Positions 54,830 through 64,000 of a stretch of DNA of 64,000 bases are shown piece after piece. Both the position numbers and the translations under genes were made by a program. Within the stretch, counting starts at the first letter, position 1. Every line of letters begins with the position of its first letter. The notes beneath the pieces were generated by a model. It searched no databases. It had not been told where the DNA came from and worked only from the letters and a program-made list of their open reading frames with translations. The DNA comes from JABDMH01 sp050298535 (GTDB taxonomy: Bacteria > Bacteroidota > Bacteroidia > Chitinophagales > Saprospiraceae), in NCBI GenBank assembly GCA_050298535.1, contig JBNKUI010000087.1, positions 310,001-374,000 on the forward strand, read 5' to 3'.

Positions 54830-57800
54830 ATGAGAGTTCTTTTACAGAAATTTCTATTTGGATTGTGTTTTCTCATACCGATTAGTATGAGTGCACAGAA
54901 CGCGGTGCAGGAAATAATTGGACAGCTTCCGGCAAAACATACGTATGAATTGGATAGGCTCATGGCCCAACTGGCAGATCAAGGAGCAACGGCTGTCCAC
55001 GAAATTGTTGAATCTTTGAAGCCGATGGGACTTGGTGAGGATACCAAGGCTCGCTTGGCCCTAAGTGGATTGACCAAGTACCTGGGAAAGACGCAACATA
55101 ATAATAAGGCGATCATTGAAGAGTCCCTCCTTGAAGAGCTTGATGGAGCAAACATCGACATACAATTCTTTGTCATTGAACAATTACAATATTTCTGTTC
55201 TGACCAGGCGATTAATGGCTTGAAAAAATATGTAAAGTCGCTGTGTGAGCCTGTGGTCCAGACGATAGGTCAAATAGGCACAACCCCGGCATTTAATGCT
55301 TTGGTTGAGGCATACGGAGAGTCAAATGGGTATTGTAAGAATGCTGTAGTAAATGCCATGGCAACTTTTGATGCTAGTATAGCGCAAACCCAATTAATCA
55401 ATGTTGCCAATGAACTTGGATCAAATACTCCAACTATTGCCATAAGTAGACTTGCTGACTGGGCATACGATGGATTGCCTTCCTTGCTGGAGACTCTGGA
55501 CTTTGATGCATCTATGGAAGAAGAATGGATCCTGGAGTGGGCAGAAGCAACGGCGCAAAAAAACAATACACGTGTAGTACATGATGTGCTTAGGGACATG
55601 CTCACATATAACGAACTTACGCATGTAGGTCCAGTCTATAAATTACTGATTTCAACGGGTGGAATTTCTGAGAGAGATTTAGCAAAAGATTTTCGCGACA
55701 AGGATCCAGCTACTGCCTTGTCTATCGCCCATTGTTTGTCAGACACAGATATGCCTCTCGAAGACTTCTTCAAGGCCGCCTCCAGAATGAGCCCTGAAAT
55801 AAAGGCAGCATTAGTGAGTACGGCCATGCAGCGAAATGATATAGGATCACTAGAGTATATCAAAGAATATGCAAGAGAGGGAGATCAACAATTGCGATTA
55901 TTGGCATTGGAAGCGCAAGCCCAATTACAGGGAAAATCCAGCATACTTCCCTTAGCGGAGGCCATTGGGGATGAGCAACTCCGTGTTCTGGCCGGTGAAT
56001 TATTACTCCATCAGATTGATAGTACAAATATCGGCATCTTAGTCGGGTTGTTAGATCAACATACGGGTGCTGCCAAGGCGCATGTCGTTCGACTGCTCAC
56101 CCAAAGGAAGGTTGTTGATTCCTGGCCTAAGATTTCCCCCCTGCTGGAATCTGGTGATGCTGAGATTCGAGCTGCCGCTTTTGAGGCACTTCCGGTTTTG
56201 TCGGCTGACGCAAACATAAACGAATTGGTGGCAATCACTCCGCTGGTGGAGTCCAGCACTGAACTTGAACACCTCCAAAATACCTTTGCTGCCAGAATTA
56301 AAAGCTTTGAGGATCGGGATAGTCTGGCTGGGCCATTGATTGAGACCTTTGGATCAACAGGATCAGCACTGCTTTCAAAAGTACTGCCCGCAATAGGGGG
56401 CCACGAGGCCTTAAAATACATTCTCAAGAGTGATGTTCCGGCAACAGTGCTTGACTGGCAATCGCCGGAAGCGATTTATCACATGTACGAATACTTGGAT
56501 AATGATCAGTATCGCTCCAGGGCTTTCGCAGCTATATTAAGACAGGCATCTTCCTCAAAACTCACAGCAGAAGAACGAGCTCTGTCACTGAGAAAGCTCT
56601 TAGAAATGTCAGAAAGTGTGGATGAGAAAAAACAGGTCATCAGCGCGTTGGGAGGAGCTAAGACGTACTCAAACTTTCGCTACCTGGAAGGTATGTTATC
56701 AGATAGTACCATAAATGAAAACGTGGCAATATCGCTACTGAATGTAGCACTGCCGCCTGGTGGATCGTCAAAAGGTCTGGAGGGGTACGAAGTGTATCAA
56801 ACATTGCAAAGAGTCGATACAATACTTGCCGCTTCAGATACGGATATCTACACGAAGTCTTTTTTGCATAACTACATGCAAGGGATATCTCGTGATACGC
56901 AATTTGTTTCTTTGTTTAATGGACATGATTTTGAAGGATGGCAGGGTCTGGTGGATAACCCGATTATCCGGGATACGTTGTTTGGATTTCAGCGCCGTGC
57001 CAAACAGGCGGTAGCTGATTCCCTGATGCAAATAAACTGGAAAATTGTCGACGGCACCATCTCTTTTGTGGGTGATGGCTATGATAACCTTTGTAGTATT
57101 GAAGATTATCGGGATTTCGAATTGTTGGTTGACTGGAAGATTACTAAAGATGGCGACAGTGGAATCTATTTGAGAGGTTCTCCACAAGTCCAAATCTGGG
57201 ACACCTCAATGATTGAATCTGGCGCGCAAGTGGGTTCCGGAGGGTTATATAACAACCAGGTACACGAGAGTAAGCCTCTATTTGTGGCAGATAATCCCGT
57301 AGGTGAGTGGAATACATTCAGGATCCTGATGATTCATGATAAGGTGACGGTCTATTTGAATGGCAAGAAGGTCACAGACAATATTGTGCTTGAGAATTAT
57401 TGGGATCGATCGCTGCCAATCTTTAGAGAAGGACCCATTGAGCTTCAGGCACATGGAACAGATCTCCAATTTAGAAATATCTATGTGCGCGAAATAAATG
57501 CAGCTCCAGACCTCACCGATTTAGAGGCTAGAGAAGGATTTACACCCCTATTTAATGGAGTAAACCTGGATGGCTGGGTTGGCAACAAGAATGACTATGT
57601 CGTCGAAAATGGAGAGATTGTAGTGTATCCAGGAGCTTCTGGATCAGGTGGAAATCTTTATACCGAGAAAGAGTATAGTGATTTTCGTTTACGGTTTGAG
57701 TTCAAGTTGACACCAGGAGCAAATAATGGGATAGGCATTCATGCACCTCTAACGGGAGACGCAGCATATCAGGGAAAAGAAATTCAAGTCCTGGATGACA

Positions 57801-58162
57801 GTGCCGCTATATACGCAGACTTGAAACCTTATCAGTATCATGGATCTGTATATGGTCTTGCAGCAGCACGGAGAGGTTCATTAAATCCTATGGGCGAATG
57901 GAATACAGAGGAGATCAATGTGGATGGTGACTACATATCGGTGACCGTAAATAACAAACAGGTAGTTCGTATTGACTTAAAACGGGTCCGTATGGAGGGA
58001 CCTCTGGATGGAAGAGACCATCCGGGACTCGACAAAACCACGGGACATATTGGATTTTTAGGACATGGATCTGAAGTACATTTCAGGAATATTCGGATCC
58101 TTGAGTTGAATCAGGAGGAAGGAAATGAGGCCGATGAAGATCCTGAAGATGACGGGAACTAG
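54830..58162 (+). CDS. HEAT-repeat protein with two DUF1080 (3-keto-disaccharide hydrolase) domains
   Basis: A 1110-residue secreted protein from ATG at 54830 (an in-frame TTG immediately precedes it), with a signal peptide (about 1-22). Residues about 30-640 are HEAT-like alpha-helical repeats. Two DUF1080 beta-sandwiches follow, beginning S-L-F-N-G-H-D-F-E-G-W near 695 and P-L-F-N-G-V-N-L-D-G-W near 905, each with D-G-D-S-G-I-Y-L or N-N-G-I-G-I-H motifs. The end is an acidic tail. DUF1080 proteins include 3-keto-glycoside hydrolases and lectin-like folds. It is 22 nt after the Gfo/Idh/MocA gene, so a shared transcript is likely. The three-part fusion is unusual. Confidence 0.9.
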   Translation: MRVLLQKFLFGLCFLIPISMSAQNAVQEIIGQLPAKHTYELDRLMAQLADQGATAVHEIVESLKPMGLGEDTKARLALSGLTKYLGKTQHNNKAIIEESLLEELDGANIDIQFFVIEQLQYFCSDQAINGLKKYVKSLCEPVVQTIGQIGTTPAFNALVEAYGESNGYCKNAVVNAMATFDASIAQTQLINVANELGSNTPTIAISRLADWAYDGLPSLLETLDFDASMEEEWILEWAEATAQKNNTRVVHDVLRDMLTYNELTHVGPVYKLLISTGGISERDLAKDFRDKDPATALSIAHCLSDTDMPLEDFFKAASRMSPEIKAALVSTAMQRNDIGSLEYIKEYAREGDQQLRLLALEAQAQLQGKSSILPLAEAIGDEQLRVLAGELLLHQIDSTNIGILVGLLDQHTGAAKAHVVRLLTQRKVVDSWPKISPLLESGDAEIRAAAFEALPVLSADANINELVAITPLVESSTELEHLQNTFAARIKSFEDRDSLAGPLIETFGSTGSALLSKVLPAIGGHEALKYILKSDVPATVLDWQSPEAIYHMYEYLDNDQYRSRAFAAILRQASSSKLTAEERALSLRKLLEMSESVDEKKQVISALGGAKTYSNFRYLEGMLSDSTINENVAISLLNVALPPGGSSKGLEGYEVYQTLQRVDTILAASDTDIYTKSFLHNYMQGISRDTQFVSLFNGHDFEGWQGLVDNPIIRDTLFGFQRRAKQAVADSLMQINWKIVDGTISFVGDGYDNLCSIEDYRDFELLVDWKITKDGDSGIYLRGSPQVQIWDTSMIESGAQVGSGGLYNNQVHESKPLFVADNPVGEWNTFRILMIHDKVTVYLNGKKVTDNIVLENYWDRSLPIFREGPIELQAHGTDLQFRNIYVREINAAPDLTDLEAREGFTPLFNGVNLDGWVGNKNDYVVENGEIVVYPGASGSGGNLYTEKEYSDFRLRFEFKLTPGANNGIGIHAPLTGDAAYQGKEIQVLDDSAAIYADLKPYQYHGSVYGLAAARRGSLNPMGEWNTEEINVDGDYISVTVNNKQVVRIDLKRVRMEGPLDGRDHPGLDKTTGHIGFLGHGSEVHFRNIRILELNQEEGNEADEDPEDDGN

Positions 58163-58165
58163 GTA

Positions 58166-59920
58166 TTAGAATTCCTGCCAGCGTCGACCAAGGTTCCAGC
58201 GTATTCCGGAGCCGATATATTGGCTTTTTTGGTCGAGTGCATCCAAAGCGCTGGCTTTGTTTCTCGATTGGAAAAATAGATCAAGGAACAATCCCTGCTT
58301 GAGTTCGTATGAGAGGTCAAGACCTACGGTGGTAATCTTAGTTTCTATACCCTGACCAATATGATTGCCTCTTTCTCTCTCATAAGTGCCATTTTCAAGT
58401 AGGATGTTAGACCCCCAATTTGTGCCATTGGCATCTTCGCCGGTTTGCATATACATCATGCGTCCAATAATCGACCAACGAGGACCGGGCTGATAGTATA
58501 CCTTCACCAGACCTTCGCGGAAATTAGCACCCAGCGGATGGGCCAGTGACTGCTGATAATGCGAGTAATGGGCAATCCCTCGATGAGAATAGGTATAGGG
58601 TCGCACAGCATTGTACTCCAGCTGGATGTCTAGCTGGTTGACTCCAAACAAATCCAGATACTTGAGACCGGTCTGTATACCGAACTTGTTAGCCCACCAG
58701 CCATTTCCACTGAACAATTCATTGACTTTAAATTCATCAAGTACAAATTGGCTATAGAAGGAAGCTCGATGACCCACGTTCGCCTTAAGGTCGATCCCCA
58801 GTATTACATTATCAGGACTTCCAATAGATCCTTCGACCGTTCGGTACAAAATGATGGGATTGAGGTATTGAAGTTCGAATTGATTTTCACGCGCAAAAAC
58901 CACCGTTTCAAATAAGCCCACCTCTATCGATGGACTTACCTTGAAGTTGAGGTAATGTGTGGCAAAGTATTTCTTGGGAATCAGGGAGTCACCGTTTAGT
59001 CTATCCTCAGAACGCTGTAGCTCACCGAAAATGTTTTGATAATGAAACTTCCAAACCCGAGTATTCAGCTTAAGATAGAAATAGTCAGTGCTAAAATCCG
59101 AGAGGAAAAGCGACCGCATACCATTTCCGATGAAGTGTCTGCCATGGCCCAGTTCGATATTGACATGCTTTGATATGGATGCTCCCACATAGGCATTGGC
59201 AAGCAAGAAGTCTACGCCATTTTCTATGCCGAATAGAGAGCTGTCGTAGTCTTTCCTAAATCCAACTCCCGGCACATTAAATTTTCCTGAGAACTGTCTG
59301 ACGTATCTGGGATAGAAGGCCTGACTTTCTAGCACCTCTGTGTGGAAATATACTTTCTGATCAATACCTCCTCTTATGGAGATGCCTCGTTGATTTTCAA
59401 ATAGATGATTGTCATCATATCGATCCTTTCCCATTCGAAAGTTTAGCAAGGGATTCACTCGAAGAAAAAAATCATTCTTATCGACTTCAATTAACTGTCC
59501 GGGTGTCTTGTAGAAGTGTTTCAGAATGGGGCGTTTACTCTTGGTGGGTGTCCGGTATGACACAGTAGGATCTTCAAGTGTATAAAAAGTCTGCGTGCTA
59601 TCGATGTACGCTTTTCTATTAGCATTGGCAGGTCCATCATGTGCCCACTCTGTATTTTGATCGATCAACCACTGTCGTTGATATTCTTCGATGGTTGAGG
59701 CCTCAGGATACAGAGAATCCAGGGCATACACCATGTCAACCATGTCCTTTCTCCAGTATCGCTTTACCCCTGTATGCAGTTGGAGGGGTGTGTCATATAA
59801 AATGTCAAAGCGATCCAGCCAATGATATGGTAGATCATAAGCAGGTTGCGCAGTACTTTGTGCCTGGACAGAGATATTACAAAGCCAGATTAGGCAACTA
59901 ATCACAAGTATCCGATACAT
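58166..59920 (-). CDS. Wzi-like capsule-assembly outer-membrane protein
   Basis: A 584-residue protein with a signal peptide (about 1-20). Y-H-W-L-D-R-F-D-I-L and a long string of beta strands with aromatic girdles follow (for example I-S-I-R-G-G-I-D-Q-K-V-Y-F, A-N-A-Y-V-G-A-S, L-G-H-G-R-H-F-I-G-N-G, L-Q-Y-L-N-P-I-I-L). This is the pattern of the capsule assembly Wzi family of Bacteroidota barrels. It probably sits in the outer membrane and helps anchor surface polysaccharide. It is convergent with the DUF1080 gene (3 nt apart), and the LpxK gene ends 4 nt upstream of its start. Confidence 0.8.
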   Translation of the reverse strand: MYRILVISCLIWLCNISVQAQSTAQPAYDLPYHWLDRFDILYDTPLQLHTGVKRYWRKDMVDMVYALDSLYPEASTIEEYQRQWLIDQNTEWAHDGPANANRKAYIDSTQTFYTLEDPTVSYRTPTKSKRPILKHFYKTPGQLIEVDKNDFFLRVNPLLNFRMGKDRYDDNHLFENQRGISIRGGIDQKVYFHTEVLESQAFYPRYVRQFSGKFNVPGVGFRKDYDSSLFGIENGVDFLLANAYVGASISKHVNIELGHGRHFIGNGMRSLFLSDFSTDYFYLKLNTRVWKFHYQNIFGELQRSEDRLNGDSLIPKKYFATHYLNFKVSPSIEVGLFETVVFARENQFELQYLNPIILYRTVEGSIGSPDNVILGIDLKANVGHRASFYSQFVLDEFKVNELFSGNGWWANKFGIQTGLKYLDLFGVNQLDIQLEYNAVRPYTYSHRGIAHYSHYQQSLAHPLGANFREGLVKVYYQPGPRWSIIGRMMYMQTGEDANGTNWGSNILLENGTYERERGNHIGQGIETKITTVGLDLSYELKQGLFLDLFFQSRNKASALDALDQKSQYIGSGIRWNLGRRWQEF

Positions 59921-59924
59921 TGAC

Positions 59925-60989
59925 CTACGATTTAAAGTCTAATAGAAATCCCTTGACAAGATCCTTAAATTGATCTTCTCCACCAAGAAATGTTACCTGT
60001 ACGGGCAATACGAAAATTGGCAACTCATGCTCACGAATAAAATTGACATGTTTTTCGAGACGGACTGCATCCTTTTGAGTAGTGATCAGCACCTTATTTT
60101 CAACGTCCCACTTGTCAAATTGCTCTTTTATCTGAGCCACTTCATATCTGCTGAAGTCATGGTGATCTTCATACTCAATCGTCCGCACTTCATCCAGCTG
60201 GCCTTCCAGATAGTGCAAGAGATAGTCTGTACGGGCAATGGCACTGACTACCAGGGCATTCATAGGTGGCTGCAGGGTGATACTGACAGAAGGATACAAA
60301 AAGTGGTAGGGTCGGAGATATTGATATTTTGTAAAAAACATGGACTGGTGTCCCTGTAATTTCAATCGATCGACAAAGGCTGCTTTCTCTTGATCGTCCA
60401 GGGATGGAGGACATTTTGTTACAAGGACTATGTCGGCCCGGTCCGCAGCAAATCGCCATTCTCTCAACCTTCCCATCGGTAGTAGAAAATCACTTGTATA
60501 GGGATGATCGTATTCAGTGAGGAGTATGTTGAGGCCTGGTTTGACAGATCGGTGTTGAAAGGCATCATCTAGTAGGATCAACTGTGTATCAGGCGTTTGT
60601 GATAGTATTTTGGGGATTCCAATCACCCGACTTTCAGATACATAAACAGAGGTTTCGGCAAACTTTCGCTTGAACTGAAGTGGCTCATCTCCCACTTGAT
60701 CAGCTGTATTATATCCCGACACAGGTAAGAATCCCTTAGTCTTGCGCTTATACCCACGACTCAAAACAGCGATTTCCAGATACTGTGATAGCCATCCTAC
60801 CAGGTACTCAATGTGAGGTGATTTACCAGCCCCTCCTACGGTGAGGTTGCCAATGGAGATGACCGGCACTCCAAATGATATGGACTTTAGAAATCCAATA
60901 TTATAAAACCAGTTTCTCAAGGAAACACCCATTCCGTAAAGCAAGGCGAAGGGAGACATAAGTATCTTAAAAAGAATGCTCTGGATCAT
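59925..60989 (-). CDS. lpxK: Tetraacyldisaccharide 4'-kinase LpxK
   Basis: A 354-residue inner-membrane-associated enzyme that phosphorylates the 4' position of the lipid A disaccharide. The N-terminal membrane segment and P-loop variant G-N-L-T-V-G-G-A-G-K-S-P are diagnostic, followed by L-S-R-G-Y-K-R and D-D-A-F-Q-H-R. The start overlaps the DUF2851 stop by 4 nt. Confidence 0.94.
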   Translation of the reverse strand: MIQSILFKILMSPFALLYGMGVSLRNWFYNIGFLKSISFGVPVISIGNLTVGGAGKSPHIEYLVGWLSQYLEIAVLSRGYKRKTKGFLPVSGYNTADQVGDEPLQFKRKFAETSVYVSESRVIGIPKILSQTPDTQLILLDDAFQHRSVKPGLNILLTEYDHPYTSDFLLPMGRLREWRFAADRADIVLVTKCPPSLDDQEKAAFVDRLKLQGHQSMFFTKYQYLRPYHFLYPSVSITLQPPMNALVVSAIARTDYLLHYLEGQLDEVRTIEYEDHHDFSRYEVAQIKEQFDKWDVENKVLITTQKDAVRLEKHVNFIREHELPIFVLPVQVTFLGGEDQFKDLVKGFLLDFKS

Positions 60990-62290
60990 GAACTGGTTTT
61001 ATTTAGTAACGTGTTACCAATCGAACATTGTAAGCATTTCTTTTTGACACAATAGCACGATTTCAGTTGAAGCAGTGCCTGCGAATCAAAGGCTGAGCTA
61101 CTCTGAAGACCCAGGTCGGCGAATCGGGACAACACCTGATTTTTTTCAGATTTGAGTTCTTCCAGGAATTTCATCGCGCGCTGTTTAAAAGAATCATATT
61201 GATGCCGGGCACCATAATAAAACAAAAAGGGAACAATTGTGTTGATGATGATCAGCTCGATGGATGCATCGCCTAATGTTTTCTTTCTCGATTTGGAATC
61301 GCTGGCTCCTTCAAAGGTGTAGTGTGTTCTCCAATATCCGGAAACCTCAGAAGTAAACATGTTACGGATCTCGGAAACAGATTGAGCGGCCAGGGCCTTG
61401 CTGAATAAGTGGTTGCTCCTATAAAAGAGTACGGAAAACTGTGCGATACGTACCGTAGGGAAGTTTGCCGGACGCATACGCATAAACTTCCATTGTCGCT
61501 TCTCCAAAGGTGTCAAATCATATTTTTTCGCATAAAAAAGGTAGTCATCCCTAAGTCCTCTGGTGTAGTTGTCTTCTGATTTTTCGGGGATCAGTCCTGA
61601 TTGTCCAAAAAGAAGAGCTTCAATATGCCGCAGCTTGTTTTTATGTCGCAGTAGTACATTCCGTGGAGTGCTGGTGGCTAACGCTTCAAATGCATCTGCA
61701 TTTTTCTGAAACCCAAAATTTCTTGCTAGAAGTCGATAGAAGGCTTCCTCCCAGTCTTCATGGGTTTCCACCAACGTTTGAGCAATGCGATGTGTCTTTG
61801 TTTCGAGTCGGTCGACTAGAAGTCTTTCGTACCAGGACGTAAGTTTGATCTCCGGCACTGGGTTTGACCGGAGTAGATTTTCACATGGAATCCATTGTTC
61901 TGAAGCCACAAGAGAAAGGTACTTTTGTTCTAACGCAGCATCAATCCGGTTCTTCAATTCCAGGCATGCCAAAGGTTCTCCATTTGGCAATGATATTTCG
62001 CAATCAGCTTCATAAACTACATGTAGTACCACACTGCTGTATCCAGGGTCGTCCTGATGTTTGTGCCGAATCCAGTCACTAGCACGGATATGCATTTCCA
62101 CATGGCCAAACCATGTGTCTTTTCCTAACTGAAGTTCTGCATGAAGAAAGTCGGGTCCGGCATCTTCATTTCGATAGCCTGTCTTTACGATGGTGATTGG
62201 CTCTCCCTGTGTGGTTGTGAGGTTTTCAAAATTAAACCTCTTCAAATGCCATAGGTAATAAAGGAAAGCTTCAGGGGGGTGTTGATGCAT
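60986..62290 (-). CDS. DUF2851 family protein
   Basis: A 434-residue cytosolic protein of the DUF2851 family, widespread and of unknown function in Bacteroidota. Visible features are E-x-F-L-Y-Y-L-W, N-(E/x)-D-A-G-P-D-F-L-H-A, G-H-V-E-M-H-I-R-A-S-D-W near residues 70-80, and C-terminal cysteines C-Y-C-V-K-K-K-C-L-Q-C that may bind metal. It is translationally coupled to lpxK (4-nt overlap) and 6 nt behind folA, so it belongs to a compact housekeeping operon. Confidence 0.88.
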   Translation of the reverse strand: MHQHPPEAFLYYLWHLKRFNFENLTTTQGEPITIVKTGYRNEDAGPDFLHAELQLGKDTWFGHVEMHIRASDWIRHKHQDDPGYSSVVLHVVYEADCEISLPNGEPLACLELKNRIDAALEQKYLSLVASEQWIPCENLLRSNPVPEIKLTSWYERLLVDRLETKTHRIAQTLVETHEDWEEAFYRLLARNFGFQKNADAFEALATSTPRNVLLRHKNKLRHIEALLFGQSGLIPEKSEDNYTRGLRDDYLFYAKKYDLTPLEKRQWKFMRMRPANFPTVRIAQFSVLFYRSNHLFSKALAAQSVSEIRNMFTSEVSGYWRTHYTFEGASDSKSRKKTLGDASIELIIINTIVPFLFYYGARHQYDSFKQRAMKFLEELKSEKNQVLSRFADLGLQSSSAFDSQALLQLKSCYCVKKKCLQCSIGNTLLNKTSS

Positions 62291-62296
62291 GCTTTT

Positions 62297-62797
62297 TTAT
62301 TCTTTTTTTCTAAGAAAGGTCTTAAAGGTGTAAGCAAATTCATTTCGGTCATCAGCGTCGTGGGGATCTTCGAAGGCTAAATCCCATTCTTCGGGATCTA
62401 TTTCCGGGAAAAATGCATCCCCTTCATCAATGAAGGTATCGATCTCTGTGAGGTAAATCTTATCTGCCAGGTTCATACTCTGTTTGTAGATTTCGCCGCC
62501 ACCGATTATGAAGACTTCAGACTCATCACCATCGATGGCCAGATCAACAGCTTCACTAATGCCATGCGTGACCAGTACTCCTGACGCAATAAAAAAAGGA
62601 TCGCGAGTCACTACAATATTTGTTCTGTTTTTCAAAGGAACACCCAACGACTCGAAGGTTTTGCGTCCCATGATGACATGGTGCCCCTTGGTGGTTCTCA
62701 TGAAGAAACGCATATCAGCAGGTACATGCCACGGTAAGTCGTTGTCCACACCGATGACCCGGTTGGTACTACAGGCAGCAATTAGGGAAATAATCAT
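62297..62797 (-). CDS. folA: Dihydrofolate reductase
   Basis: A 166-residue reductase making tetrahydrofolate with NADPH. The N-terminus has I-x-x-I-A-A-C-S-x-N-R-V-I-G and L-P-W-H-V-P-A-D-M, with G-R-K-T-F-E-S-L and the G-G-G-E-I-Y NADPH motif. Length and motifs are standard for the chromosomal enzyme. It is 8 nt downstream of the penicillin-binding protein 2 gene. Confidence 0.96.
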   Translation of the reverse strand: MIISLIAACSTNRVIGVDNDLPWHVPADMRFFMRTTKGHHVIMGRKTFESLGVPLKNRTNIVVTRDPFFIASGVLVTHGISEAVDLAIDGDESEVFIIGGGEIYKQSMNLADKIYLTEIDTFIDEGDAFFPEIDPEEWDLAFEDPHDADDRNEFAYTFKTFLRKKE

Positions 62798-62805
62798 TCC
62801 TAAAA

Positions 62806-64000
62806 TTACAAATCAGCAAGGAGATTTGCCTCCATCATCCTGTCTTCTATCCACAGACGACGAGGATCGATTTCGCCTTTCAGATATTTTTCCATGATTA
62901 GACTAGCGATAGGGGCCGCATAAGAACCGCCCCATCCTCCATTTTCTATGAACACGGCGATAGCAATTTTCGGTCGCTCGCGTGGCGCAAAGGCATAAAA
63001 CACCGAATGGTCTTTTCCGTGTGAGTTTTCAGAGGTACCCGTTTTTCCGCACACTGCAATACCGGGAATATTCGCCATCGTTGAAGTCCCCTGACTGACC
63101 GATCGTGCCATGCCATCAATGACAGGATCAAAATGCTGATCTTCGATTCGGACACGCTTGGGTGTGAGATAAGGTCTACCAATTTGAGAAGTTGAATCTC
63201 TAAATTGCTTTATGAGATGAGGACGGTAGTAGTAACCTCGGTTGCCAATAATGGCGGCAAGATTGGCCATTTGTACCGTGGTGAGTTCAATTTCACCCTG
63301 ACCAATAGCATTCGAAATAATGTAAGTGCTCCGCCAATCACCCTTTCCTTCATAAAAGTCATCATAGAAATCGCTATCAGGTATAAGTCCTTCTTGTTCC
63401 TGAGGCAAATCAATTCTCAACTTCTGTCCCAGACCAAAATCATTCAAGTGGGCGACAATTTTGTTGAGGCCCACTTCTGGATTTTCGAATCCTTCCACAT
63501 TTACCAAATCCTGATAAACGGTGTAAAAGAAGGTGTTGCAGGACTCCTCAATTGCTTTGACTACATTACGAACTCCCGGCCGTGCATGACAGCCCCACCG
63601 GTAGGTCTTGTAGTAATAAGCGCCTTTGCAGGTAATGTAACGATCGGTAGTAAGCACCCCTTCCTCCAGTGCAATGAGGGAGAGAACCGGCTTAAAGATC
63701 GATCCCGGAGGATATTTGGCCATTGTGGCACGATTGAAAAAAGGCTTTAAGCTATCTGTTTGTAGCCGATTGAATGTACGGGCACGATCTGCACTGACAC
63801 TAAGAACTTCCGGATTATAGGCTGGACTACTCACCATGGAAAGAATCTCTCCTGATTCAGGTTCAATGGCTACGATCCCTCCAATCTTACCCTTCATTAA
63901 TTCCTCAGCATAGCCCTGCAATTCGATATCCAGAGAGACAATTACGTCGTTTCCTGACAAGGCATTTGCATCGCGGTCGCCATTTTCGTAGGATCCTACA
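62806..64000 (-). CDS. mrdA: Penicillin-binding protein 2 (transpeptidase), start truncated by window edge
   Basis: The coding frame continues to the right edge without a start; the last 398 or so residues are present. The transpeptidase domain has S-x-x-K (P-P-G-S-I-F-K-P), S-x-N (E-S-C-N-T-F-F) and K-T-G (C-G-K-T-G-T-S), with G-Y-Y-Y-R-P-H in the expected place. PBP2 crosslinks peptidoglycan for cell elongation; its partner RodA is not visible. The sequence at the edge (V-G-S-Y-E-N-G, then S-L-D-I-E-L-Q) matches the region before the transpeptidase domain. Confidence 0.94.
   Translation of the reverse strand, partial: VGSYENGDRDANALSGNDVIVSLDIELQGYAEELMKGKIGGIVAIEPESGEILSMVSSPAYNPEVLSVSADRARTFNRLQTDSLKPFFNRATMAKYPPGSIFKPVLSLIALEEGVLTTDRYITCKGAYYYKTYRWGCHARPGVRNVVKAIEESCNTFFYTVYQDLVNVEGFENPEVGLNKIVAHLNDFGLGQKLRIDLPQEQEGLIPDSDFYDDFYEGKGDWRSTYIISNAIGQGEIELTTVQMANLAAIIGNRGYYYRPHLIKQFRDSTSQIGRPYLTPKRVRIEDQHFDPVIDGMARSVSQGTSTMANIPGIAVCGKTGTSENSHGKDHSVFYAFAPRERPKIAIAVFIENGGWGGSYAAPIASLIMEKYLKGEIDPRRLWIEDRMMEANLLADL

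Noticed and set aside
1..64000. CRISPR array, insertion sequence, tRNA or rRNA
   Set aside because: No direct repeat-spacer array, transposase or recognisable tRNA/rRNA segment was seen by eye; a tRNA scan could still find something small.

Overview
The window is Bacteroidota DNA, most likely a Saprospirales-type marine or environmental member. The evidence is a PorP/SprF-family type IX secretion (T9SS) protein, three large exported proteins ending in gliding-motility/CHU_C-type (T9SS type B) C-termini, an IgGFc-binding-like surface protein, a Wzi-type outer-membrane protein, DUF1080 sugar proteins, and the near absence of Shine-Dalgarno sites. It is moderately AT-rich and densely coded; I see no tRNA, rRNA, IS element or CRISPR array.

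Region 1-32.1 kb is the accessory part and is almost entirely on the minus strand. Read in transcription order from 32112 leftwards it begins with type VI secretion (T6SS) baseplate and recycling genes: tssE, tssF, tssG and clpV/tssH. It runs without a break into a complete ubiquitin-like conjugation cassette: an E1-like adenylating enzyme, a beta-grasp ubiquitin-like protein (Ubl), an E2-like protein with HPN and a candidate catalytic Cys, a periplasmic repeat protein with a C-terminal membrane anchor, and a membrane-anchored JAMM/JAB isopeptidase. Next come a VWA-polytopic membrane-FHA protein, an M23 peptidase with a Cys in place of a zinc-ligand His, an exported protein with a caspase fold whose catalytic Cys is replaced by Phe, and a frameshifted exported methyltransferase-like gene. 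Several neighbours overlap by 1-20 nt, so this looks like one operon. I read it as a T6SS (probably the Bacteroidota iii subtype) fused to a ubiquitin-like modification pathway; this is the most interesting element here. Sheath (TssB/C), tube (Hcp), spike (VgrG) and TssK are not in the window. A partial five-TM protein at the left edge (TssN-like) and a TM-coiled-coil protein beside it (TssO-like) suggest the locus continues to the left.

Between these parts lie two giant T9SS type-B cargo proteins (3375-13504) rich in FG-GAP, PPC-like and Cys-containing PKD-like modules, a plus-strand PorP/SprF gene, and a decayed second TM-coiled-coil gene with a frameshift and two in-frame stops (2777-3372).

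Region 32.2-64 kb is mostly chromosomal housekeeping with a few accessory genes: mscL, aconitase, aspartate kinase, an ACT-type putative regulator with a 16-bp palindrome touching its start codon, an acyl-CoA synthetase, dipeptidyl peptidase IV, two TPR-CHAT proteins (one apparently catalytic, one apparently dead), two glycosyltransferases, an IgGFc-type T9SS cargo, a creatininase-family amidohydrolase, an exported Gfo/Idh/MocA oxidoreductase next to a HEAT-DUF1080-DUF1080 protein, a Wzi-like outer-membrane barrel, LpxK, DUF2851, dihydrofolate reductase and the start-truncated penicillin-binding protein 2 at the right edge.
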